52,642 nt of DNA. Origin: an uncultured Rhodospirillales bacterium (GTDB lineage: Bacteria > Pseudomonadota > Alphaproteobacteria > RF32 > CAG-239). Shown one piece after another: positions 46,284 to 52,642 of this stretch. The DNA lies in NCBI GenBank assembly GCA_902763185.1, contig CACWQT010000005.1:68248-120889 (forward strand), given 5' to 3'. Numbering within the stretch: the stretch's first letter is position 1; each line of letters begins with the position of its first letter. A program made the translations under genes and the position numbers. The notes beneath the pieces were generated by a model, which did no database searches, was not told where the DNA came from, and saw only the letters and a list, made by a program, of their open reading frames with translations.

Positions 46284-46919
46284 ATGGCATTACCAACATT
46301 AGATGAAGCTCATCAACTTGTTCAAAATTTAACAACAGAAATGGCAAACCTACACATTGGCAAAAAAGAAAGTTTTGGGCATTATTTACGCGTAGCGCAG
46401 AATGCCGAAGGGATAGCCAAATGTCTTCCTCACTTAAATCCGGAAAAAGCATACATTATGGGGTTGCTGCACGATTACGGGCAAGTAGATGAAGCCAAAG
46501 ATCATCATTTTTTTCATGGCCTTATCGGATATCAAAAGCTTTGTGCGCTGGGCTATGATGAAGCGGCACGTGCGGCATTGGTGCATAGCTTTTTTGAGCA
46601 TGAAAATATTACCCCCGAGCGCTATCACTCATATGATGCAAATGCAATCAGAGAATGCGCCCATTTATTAAGTTTAACACCATTTGATGATTATGACCGT
46701 TTGGTGCATTTGGCAGATTTAATGGCAGTCGGCGAAAAGGCCACCACCATAGAGAGACGTTTTGAATATTTGGCAGCCACTTATCGCATTAATGAAGAAA
46801 TGGTCAAAGATAAATTTGCACTGGCCTGTAATTTAAAACACTATTTTGATAATCTGTGCGGCAGAGATGTTTATGACATTTTAAACATCAAACGCCTCTC
46901 CACGCACTATGAGCAATAA
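46284..46919 (+). CDS. HD-domain phosphohydrolase-like protein
   Basis: Metal-dependent HD superfamily: His in SFGHYLRVAQNAEGI near 33, the HD pair in MGLLHDYGQ near 63, further His in FFHGLIGYQ and Asp in HLADLMAVG near 154. 211 aa. Substrate unknown; relatives hydrolyse nucleotides or phosphomonoesters. AAAGGGAA precedes the ATG. Upstream of the DXS-like gene, which has its own promoter. Confidence 0.82.
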   Translation: MALPTLDEAHQLVQNLTTEMANLHIGKKESFGHYLRVAQNAEGIAKCLPHLNPEKAYIMGLLHDYGQVDEAKDHHFFHGLIGYQKLCALGYDEAARAALVHSFFEHENITPERYHSYDANAIRECAHLLSLTPFDDYDRLVHLADLMAVGEKATTIERRFEYLAATYRINEEMVKDKFALACNLKHYFDNLCGRDVYDILNIKRLSTHYEQ

Positions 46920-46949
46920 TTATACATACCGGATATGAAGAAAAAGCGG

Positions 46950-46977
46950 TTGACTCTACCTGTTTTTCCCTTAAATT
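46950..46977 (+). promoter_or_regulatory. Promoter of the DXS-like gene
   Basis: TTGACT and TAAATT, 16 nt apart, 32 nt before the ATG with its AGGAGAG site. Confidence 0.55.
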
Positions 46978-47009
46978 ATGAAAATCAGTAATCAAACAGG
47001 AGAGAGCCT

Positions 47010-48764
47010 ATGTCCGTATTGGAAACAATCAATTCCCCAGAAGACCTTAAAAAATTAACCACAAAAGAGTTAGAAACATTAGCCGCGGATATTCGCGAAG
47101 CTTTGTTTAACCGCTTAACTAAAATCGGCGGACACTGCGCACCGAACTTCGGTATTGTTGAAACCGAAATCGCTATGCACTATGTGTTTAATTCCCCAAA
47201 AGATAAATTTGTTTTTGATGTTTCGCACCAAAGTTATCCGCATAAGATGTTGACCGGACGCAAAGCCGGCTATTTAGATGATGCCCACTTTCATGAAGAT
47301 TCCGGATATACCAATCCGGACGAGAGCGAACACGATTTATTTAACATCGGACATACTTCCACTTCTATTTCATTGGCTTCGGGTTTGGTTAAAGCCAGAG
47401 ACTTAAAAGGTGGCACTGAAAATATCGTGGCACTTATCGGAGACGGCTCCCTTTCCGGAGGCGAGGCCTTGGAAGGTTTGGACTTTGTCGGCTCGGAAAT
47501 CCACTCTAATTTTATCATCGTTGTTAACGACAATCAGCAATCTATTGCCGAGGTGCATGGTGGTTTGTATGAGAATTTAGCCGAACTCCGCCGGACCAAA
47601 GGCACCGCACCCAATAACTTCTTTACGGCGCTTGGCTTAGATTATATGTATGAAGATAACGGCAACGATATTGAATCAATGATAACCCTGTTTGAAAAGG
47701 TCAAAGATATTGATCACCCGATTGTTTTGCATATCAACACTCAAAAAGGCAAAGGTTTTAAATTAGCCGAAGAAAATCGCGAGTTGTGGCACTGGTGCAT
47801 GCCGTTTGATCGCACGACCGGCGAGTGGAAAGTGAAATTTCCCCCCGAGACTTATACATTCTTAACCAACAATTACATTATGAATAAAGCCAAAGCCGAC
47901 AAAAACTTTGTGATGATAACTCCGGCCATGCCGATGACCGCAGGGCTAAACCAAGAACAAAGAAAAGAGCTTGGCGCACAATACGTTGATACCGGCATTA
48001 CCGAAGAACATGCTGTTGCTTTTGCTTCCGGTATTGCTAAAGCCGGTGCCAAACCGTTAATCGTAACGAATGCCACTTTTATGCAACGCACTTATGACCA
48101 AATCTCGCAAGATGTTTGTATTAACAATAATCCGGTAACGATTGTCTTAAATTTTGCTTCTTGTATCGGTTTAACCGACGTAACGCACTTAGGCATTTTT
48201 GCCATTTCGGCATTTGCCAACATTCCGAATTTGGTAATTTTAGTCCCAACTTCCAAAGAGGAATACTTGAATATGCTTGATTGGGCTGTTGAGCAAAAAT
48301 CTCATCCGGTGATGATTTTAATGCCGGGAAACGAAGTAACATCGCGTGCCGCAGATAAAGATTTTAGCAACATTAATACGTTCAAGGTTGAAGAAAAGGG
48401 CTCTAAAGTTGCCATTTTAGCGCTTGGCGGTTTTTATCAAAAAGGCGAGAGCTTGGCAAAGGAGATAGAAAAATCATTAGGTTTTAAGCCGACACTCATC
48501 AATCCGCGTTTTGCTTCAGGTGTTGATGAAAAGCTCTTAACCGAGTTAGAAAAAGACCATAAACTTGTTATAACCTTAGAAGACGGTATCATAGACGGCG
48601 GATTTGGTGAAAAAGTCGCCACCTTCTATGGAGCATCCGAGATGAAAGTCAAAGTCTATGGCTTAAAAAAAGCGTTTTATGATCGCTACAATCCGGAAGA
48701 TTTGCTAAAATCTCAAGGTATGTCAAACGAGCAAATCATAGCGGACATCAAAGCGCTTATCTAA
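47010..48764 (+). CDS. DXS-like thiamine-diphosphate enzyme
   Basis: Three transketolase-family parts as in 1-deoxyxylulose-5-phosphate synthase. DXS landmarks kept: HYVFNSPKDKFVFDVSHQSY (about 56-75), GHTSTSIS, the TPP motif GDGSLSGGEALEGLD ending NDN, and VDTGITEEHAVAFASG. However, the DRAG motif of true DXS is NFAS here (residues 381-384) and the later RYPRG is LMPGN near 436, so both arginines that hold the substrate phosphate are lost. 584 aa is shorter than the usual 620-640. It could be a diverged DXS or an enzyme for an unphosphorylated substrate. Confidence 0.75.
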   Translation: MSVLETINSPEDLKKLTTKELETLAADIREALFNRLTKIGGHCAPNFGIVETEIAMHYVFNSPKDKFVFDVSHQSYPHKMLTGRKAGYLDDAHFHEDSGYTNPDESEHDLFNIGHTSTSISLASGLVKARDLKGGTENIVALIGDGSLSGGEALEGLDFVGSEIHSNFIIVVNDNQQSIAEVHGGLYENLAELRRTKGTAPNNFFTALGLDYMYEDNGNDIESMITLFEKVKDIDHPIVLHINTQKGKGFKLAEENRELWHWCMPFDRTTGEWKVKFPPETYTFLTNNYIMNKAKADKNFVMITPAMPMTAGLNQEQRKELGAQYVDTGITEEHAVAFASGIAKAGAKPLIVTNATFMQRTYDQISQDVCINNNPVTIVLNFASCIGLTDVTHLGIFAISAFANIPNLVILVPTSKEEYLNMLDWAVEQKSHPVMILMPGNEVTSRAADKDFSNINTFKVEEKGSKVAILALGGFYQKGESLAKEIEKSLGFKPTLINPRFASGVDEKLLTELEKDHKLVITLEDGIIDGGFGEKVATFYGASEMKVKVYGLKKAFYDRYNPEDLLKSQGMSNEQIIADIKALI

Positions 48765-48801
48765 ACAATTTTGTAAGAGGCAAGAGCGTCATAAAAATAA
48801 T

Positions 48802-48831
48802 TTGACAATGACGCTTAAACCTCATTACAAT
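48802..48831 (+). promoter_or_regulatory. Promoter of the rubrerythrin gene
   Basis: Consensus TTGACA and TACAAT, 18 nt apart. Confidence 0.6.
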
Positions 48832-48866
48832 ACCTCGAAACGAACCACTATTTATAGGAGACCAAA

Positions 48867-49499
48867 ATGAAATTTGTATGTAAAATTTGCGGTTATGTTC
48901 ACGAAGGCGATGCCGCACCTGATACCTGCCCGAAATGCGGCAAAAAAGACGTATTTGTAAAATCCAACCCTTATGCCGGCACTCAAACCGAAAAGAATTT
49001 AGCCGCCGCTTTTGCAGGTGAATCTCAAGCTCGCAACAAATATACCTATTTTGCATCTAAAGCAAAGAAAGAAGGTTTTGAGCAAATTTCCGCATTGTTC
49101 TTAAAAACAGCTGAAAATGAAAAAGAACATGCCAAAATGTGGTTTAAGGAGTTAAACGGCATCGGTGATACCAAAGAAAACTTAAAAGCTGCCGCCGATG
49201 GTGAAAACTATGAGTGGACAGATATGTATGAAGACTTTGCCAAGACTGCGGAAGCTGAGGGATTTACCGAGTTAGCCAAAAAATTCCGCGGTGTTGCTGC
49301 CATTGAAAAACATCACGAAGAGCGTTACAGAGCCTTGCTTAAAAATGTAGAAATGCAACAAGTTTTTGCAAAAAGTGAAGTCAAGGTTTGGGAATGTCGT
49401 AACTGCGGACATATTGTTGTCGGCACATCTGCTCCTGATGTTTGTCCGGTATGTAACCACCCGCAAAGCTATTTTGAAGTTAACGCCGAAAACTACTAA
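48867..49499 (+). CDS. rbr: Rubrerythrin with rubredoxin domains at both ends
   Basis: Non-haem iron peroxidase protecting against hydrogen peroxide. N-terminal rubredoxin-like knot CKIC...CPKC (residues 5-25), central ferritin-like four-helix domain with di-iron ligands in [11 protein letters not shown] (near 49), [10 protein letters not shown] (near 86) and [11 protein letters not shown] (near 143), and a C-terminal rubredoxin knot CRNC...CPVC (near 175-195). Classical rubrerythrin has only the C-terminal knot and the reverse form only the N-terminal one. Own promoter, GGAG site and terminator. Suggests oxygen-limited life. Confidence 0.93.
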   Translation: MKFVCKICGYVHEGDAAPDTCPKCGKKDVFVKSNPYAGTQTEKNLAAAFAGESQARNKYTYFASKAKKEGFEQISALFLKTAENEKEHAKMWFKELNGIGDTKENLKAAADGENYEWTDMYEDFAKTAEAEGFTELAKKFRGVAAIEKHHEERYRALLKNVEMQQVFAKSEVKVWECRNCGHIVVGTSAPDVCPVCNHPQSYFEVNAENY

Positions 49500-49517
49500 T
49501 AGCAATCCCCACAGACA

Positions 49518-49547
49518 AAAAGCCGAGTTCAAAACCTCGGCTTTTTT
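49518..49547 (+). terminator. Intrinsic terminator after rubrerythrin
   Basis: AAAGCCGAG/CTCGGCTTT stem with an 8-nt loop and T run. Confidence 0.9.
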
Positions 49548-49604
49548 GTTGTGTTTTAAGATATGGCTGATAAACTCAAAAACATGATTAACTGGAGAGG
49601 ATAA

Positions 49605-50423
49605 ATGAAGAAATTTCTAAGCGTATTAAGTGCGTGCCTTATATTTACAGCCTTATCGGCAACCGCCGCAAGCAGAGATTTTATAATCGGCGATGAAACA
49701 AACAAATTAGCCTGCACCTTACAAACCCCGAAAGATATAAATGATTATCCGTTGGTTATCATCTACCATGGGCTTAATATTGATAAAGATATGCTGTTGT
49801 TAACAAAGATTGCCGATAAATTGGAAGAGGAAAACATCGCCTCTTTGCGGTGCGATTTTAACGGTCACGGTAAAAGTTACGGTGCTTTTGAAAATATGAC
49901 AATACCAAATGAATTGGAAGATGCCAAACGGGTTTATGAATATGCGAAAAATAATCTTAAGCAGACCTCAATATCTTTGCTCGGACATTCTCAAGGCGCT
50001 GTGATTGCCGGCATGTTAGCAGGAGAATTAGGAGAGAATAACATAAATAGTATTGTCTTATTATCCGCCGCTCCAAATATCAAAGACAATGCGATTAAAG
50101 GAGATTTTTTTGGTATTCAGTTTGATGCAAAAAATCTGCCGACTAATTTAGAATTGCCGGACGGACACAAAATCGGCAAGGAATATCTCAAGACCGCCCA
50201 AGTTTTACCGATTTATGAAACCTCAGAAAAATATCAGGGAGAGGCTTTGATTGTGCACGGCACGCATGATGAACTGGTGCCTTATACTTATGGGATAAAA
50301 TATTACGAACTTTATGACAAGAGTGAGATAAACCTTGTTAAAAAAGCCAGCCATAACTTTGTAGGGCAAGAGGGTGACATCGCTCAAATAACAGCAGATT
50401 ATTTTAAGAAAAAAGCAGAGTAA
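49605..50423 (+). CDS. Secreted alpha/beta hydrolase
   Basis: Signal peptide of about 22 residues (cleavage after ATA), then an alpha/beta hydrolase fold: oxyanion region YHGLN near 54, nucleophile elbow GHSQG near 127, Asp in HGTHDELVP near 223 and the final His in ASHNFVG near 253. The triad is complete. Resembles acyl or feruloyl esterases (COG1073-like). 272 aa. GGAGAGG site. tag starts four nt later, so the pair is co-transcribed. Confidence 0.87.
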   Translation: MKKFLSVLSACLIFTALSATAASRDFIIGDETNKLACTLQTPKDINDYPLVIIYHGLNIDKDMLLLTKIADKLEEENIASLRCDFNGHGKSYGAFENMTIPNELEDAKRVYEYAKNNLKQTSISLLGHSQGAVIAGMLAGELGENNINSIVLLSAAPNIKDNAIKGDFFGIQFDAKNLPTNLELPDGHKIGKEYLKTAQVLPIYETSEKYQGEALIVHGTHDELVPYTYGIKYYELYDKSEINLVKKASHNFVGQEGDIAQITADYFKKKAE

Positions 50424-50427
50424 TCGC

Positions 50428-51057
50428 ATGTCATATTGCAACTGGGAAAATACTTCAGAAAAAAATATCCGCTATCATGATGAGGAGTGGGGCATTCCTG
50501 TTTATGATGATAAAAAACAGTTTGAATATCTGATGATGGAGGTTATGCAGTGCGGACTTAATTGGAATATGATGATAAACAAGCGCGACATTTTCAGAAA
50601 ATGTTTTGACAACTTTGATTATGATAAAATAGCCCTCTATACCGCAAAAGATATTAACCGCATTATGAGCACCGCAGGGATGATAAAAAGTCCCCGAAAG
50701 ATTGAAGCCATTATCCATAACGCCAAATGCTTTCAGCAAATCCGTGCCGAATTTGGGAGTTTTTGCAATTATCTGTGGCGATATTCAGATGGCAAAACCA
50801 TAATATATGACAAGCATAATGATGGCTATATTCCTGTAAGCAATGGTTTATCAGATAAAATCAGCAAAGATTTGAAAAAGCGTGGCTTTAAGTTCTTAGG
50901 CTCTGTAACGGTATATTCGCACCTTCAGGCTTGCGGTATGATAAACGATCATGATAAAAACTGCCCACGTTATCAATACATCATAACTCACTTCCCGACC
51001 ATAACCAAACGCCGTGATGCCGAAAAATCCGTCATCAGCTTTAGTAATATCTTTTAA
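50428..51057 (+). CDS. tag: DNA-3-methyladenine glycosylase I
   Basis: Excises 3-methyladenine from alkylated DNA. Zinc ligands match E. coli Tag: Cys4, His17 in RYHDEEWG, and the later H-x3-C in NDHDKNC. Glu38 in MMEVMQCGLNW sits at the catalytic position. Residue pattern KIEAIIHNAKCFQQI and SFCNYLWRY is typical. 209 aa is about 20 longer than usual: the extra C-terminal end (SVISFSNIF) is encoded by a 28-bp sequence repeated inside the muramidase gene. Confidence 0.93.
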   Translation: MSYCNWENTSEKNIRYHDEEWGIPVYDDKKQFEYLMMEVMQCGLNWNMMINKRDIFRKCFDNFDYDKIALYTAKDINRIMSTAGMIKSPRKIEAIIHNAKCFQQIRAEFGSFCNYLWRYSDGKTIIYDKHNDGYIPVSNGLSDKISKDLKKRGFKFLGSVTVYSHLQACGMINDHDKNCPRYQYIITHFPTITKRRDAEKSVISFSNIF

Positions 51058-51060
51058 TTT
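51033..51060 (+). repeat. 28-bp direct repeat, left copy
   Basis: CATCAGCTTTAGTAATATCT plus TTTAATTT, matching the right copy at 27 of 28 positions. It covers the last codons and stop of tag. The sequence on to 51196 contains no gene or clear structure. Confidence 0.8.
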
Positions 51061-51196
51061 GCTACTACACAAGGGAAGAAATTTATTCTTTTAATGCCTT
51101 TAAGGTATCTCTCCTTTCATTTGGATAACGATTTTGCTTTACCTTTTGACGTTTAGCTAAGGGTAACGAGGAAAGATACTTATTTACACTATTTTT

Positions 51197-51922
51197 TTAT
51201 TTACTCATCAATAAGGGGTTATTTAATAAATTTAAAATAAATTGTTGCTTAGCTTCAATTATTTGACCATAAGCACGCATTTGCGCAATTGTGCCGCATC
51301 TGCCGTAACAATTATCAGGATTGGCAAGATCAAAATAAAGATTTTTCAATATATCTGATTGTTCTTTATAATTTTTTATCAGTTGTTCTTCGGATTGAGT
51401 ATAAAATAAATTAATTACACGATAAAAAATATTGTCTAAACATATGTTAAAATGTGCGGTTTCATCAGCTATAGTTTCTAAACCGCTGCCGGTATAATCG
51501 CTTACACAATTTAAGGTTTGTTGCTTAAGCCTTTCTAGTTCATCTTTTATAGCCAACCTTGTTGTATCATAATAACGAATACGATAAGTATTGGCAATGC
51601 CGTTATAATCAAGCAAATAGGCTAAATTTTCGTATTTACCGTCAGTATTCTTAATAAAAAGTTGGTCAATAGGGTAGGCTTTTTGTTCAATAATGATATT
51701 TCCGTCATCAATAAAATCCGGACTCAAATGGATATTCTCACTATTTAGCTTGGTCGCCTTATTTCCGTTTTCAAAAGGAGAGCTGTAAAGAATATCCACA
51801 CCTTTAAGTGCATTGATATCAGCCTCAGAAAAGGCAACGGCATTAAAGGAATTTAAGATTAAACAAAAACTGCCAACCCTATATAACCAACTTATTTTCA
51901 CGTTTATAACCTTTCTATTCAT
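51197..51922 (-). CDS. Secreted protein, possible LprI-like lysozyme inhibitor (immunity protein)
   Basis: Signal peptide (about 31 residues, ending near NAVA). The mature part starts with a domain of about 100 residues not recognised (DGNIIIEQKAYPIDQLFIKN). The C-terminal half has four Cys (TLNCVSD, FNICLDN, DNCYGRC) spaced among helices, like the LprI/DUF1311 lysozyme-inhibitor fold (weak, by eye). The ATG overlaps the muramidase stop as ATGA, so both are made together; a GTG three codons earlier is also in frame. As the second gene after a wall hydrolase it is a good immunity candidate. Confidence 0.55.
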   Translation of the reverse strand: MNRKVINVKISWLYRVGSFCLILNSFNAVAFSEADINALKGVDILYSSPFENGNKATKLNSENIHLSPDFIDDGNIIIEQKAYPIDQLFIKNTDGKYENLAYLLDYNGIANTYRIRYYDTTRLAIKDELERLKQQTLNCVSDYTGSGLETIADETAHFNICLDNIFYRVINLFYTQSEEQLIKNYKEQSDILKNLYFDLANPDNCYGRCGTIAQMRAYGQIIEAKQQFILNLLNNPLLMSK

Positions 51923-52642
51923 GGAATCCACCCTTTATACTTTTTTGAATCAGGATTATCTTTTAGAAATTTTATAAAATTAGATTTTAATAATTCTTTA
52001 AAATCATTTGATTTTTTATCTTTCTCTATCTGATTTAAAGTCGGTATCATTTCCTTGGATAGCAGTTTTTTAGATGGATAACCAAAATCATTTAAGGATT
52101 TATGTAGCAATGTTAATGCAGATGTTGGTTTTAGCATGACAAACATTGTTAGTAAGACCTTAGAATTATCATTGTTATCCACGGTTTCCAAACGATATTG
52201 GTCATAAAAATCTAATTTATAGATTAATTGAGCATCTGCTTTAGTAATATCTTTTAATTTCTTATTAATTTTGAGGTTTGAATGCGCCTTATTGAAGTTA
52301 TCTAAAGTGCTTTGGATAATGCCCATATTAGTCGGTTGGTCAATTTTCTTAGGGTTCTCTTCATAATCACCCTCTTCTTGAAAGATAGAATCTATCAATT
52401 TATTAAATTTGGAACTATCCTTATATATTCCGTTTTCCTTTGCTTTTGCCAAAGCAGGTGATACTATTGTTTCACTTACCTCATCATTCCTCGCTCTGTC
52501 CGATTTGTCATCGGTAGGTTGTGCGATGTTTTCATCAGTTTCATCCTCATCGCGGCGATAAGCATCGCGGACATTTTTAGCCTCACGCGCCAATGCTGTT
52601 TGGCTGGGTTGTAACGGATTACTCTGTAAAGTTTGGTTGTTT
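51919..52642 (-). CDS. GH108-type muramidase, N-terminus off the right edge
   Basis: About 240 residues are visible; the frame is open to the edge with no convincing start, so the 5' end is missing. Residues up to about 65 are disordered and polar (Gln/Asp/Glu/Arg-rich). Then comes the GH108 lysozyme domain: LIDSIFQEEGDY with the catalytic-type Glu, PTNMGIIQSTLDNF, ITKADAQLIYKLDFYDQYRL, and LLHKSLNDFG. The usual EGG is EGD here. No signal peptide is seen in the visible part. Phage endolysins, secreted lysozymes and type VI effectors all use this fold; the attached candidate immunity gene favours an effector. Confidence 0.75.
   Translation of the reverse strand, partial: NNQTLQSNPLQPSQTALAREAKNVRDAYRRDEDETDENIAQPTDDKSDRARNDEVSETIVSPALAKAKENGIYKDSSKFNKLIDSIFQEEGDYEENPKKIDQPTNMGIIQSTLDNFNKAHSNLKINKKLKDITKADAQLIYKLDFYDQYRLETVDNNDNSKVLLTMFVMLKPTSALTLLHKSLNDFGYPSKKLLSKEMIPTLNQIEKDKKSNDFKELLKSNFIKFLKDNPDSKKYKGWIP
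52233..52260 (+). repeat. 28-bp direct repeat, right copy
   Basis: Same as the left copy except T for A at the fifth position. On the minus strand it encodes KLKDITKADA inside the muramidase domain, so the conserved gene is the likelier source. Confidence 0.8.

Noticed and set aside
47010..48764. Plain transketolase
   Set aside because: Domain order and motifs (SHQSY, GHTSTSIS) are those of DXS, and a true transketolase is encoded at 12257-14212.
51061..51196. tRNA or small RNA gene between tag and the LprI-like gene
   Set aside because: No cloverleaf, and only a weak ATGCCTT/AAGGTAT pairing.

Overview
The window is a gene-dense, AT-rich chromosomal segment of an alphaproteobacterium. Signs of this are the RpoH-box sigma-32, a ParE-type topoisomerase start, the YfgM-BamB pair, prmC next to a DUF4167 protein, the ffh-rpsP-rimM-trmD-rplS series, and the N-terminally extended S9. 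Low GC, ThyX in place of a ThyA-type enzyme, a double-rubredoxin rubrerythrin and the glycan and adhesin content suit an anaerobic or microaerophilic host-associated lineage (inference; the species cannot be named from the sequence). No rRNA, tRNA, CRISPR array or transposase was found.

Layout. 1-4.1 kb: parE (cut by the left edge), a small unknown gene, and rpsB-tsf behind a clear promoter and a structured leader. 4.2-11 kb: glycine-zipper lipoprotein, sirtuin, a membrane-anchored methyltransferase with a histone-H1-like tail, and the yfgM-bamB-thyX operon. 11-16 kb: RNA methyltransferase plus transketolase, a dispersed-repeat cluster, a GIY-YIG/DUF4357 gene and a secreted transglutaminase-like protein. 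16-30 kb: mostly housekeeping (rplM-rpsI, asnS, rpoH-prmC, prfC, ffh, rpsP-rimM-trmD-rplS). 30-37 kb: two DsbA-like periplasmic proteins, a DUF47-Pit phosphate uptake pair, a GT-C glycosyltransferase and htpX. 37.4-38.2 kb: a gene-free repeat cluster.

38.3-46 kb is an accessory surface island. It holds a YadA-anchored trimeric autotransporter with 54-bp tandem repeats, broken by an 11-nt deletion, followed by a Skp-like chaperone, a GT32 glycosyltransferase, a PIG-L deacetylase and two GT2 glycosyltransferases. Together they look like a glycosylated adhesin with its own periplasmic chaperone. 46-51 kb: HD-domain protein, a DXS-like thiamine-diphosphate enzyme lacking the usual phosphate-binding arginines, rubrerythrin, a secreted alpha/beta hydrolase and Tag.

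The right edge holds the most unusual pair: a GH108-type muramidase with a disordered N-terminal region, overlapping by ATGA a secreted protein that resembles LprI-type lysozyme inhibitors. It looks like a wall-degrading effector with its immunity protein. A 28-bp near-identical direct repeat links the 3' end of tag to the inside of the muramidase gene.

Many start codons were moved downstream from the longest open frame to an ATG with a Shine-Dalgarno sequence; each entry says so. All function calls rest on motif recognition by eye.
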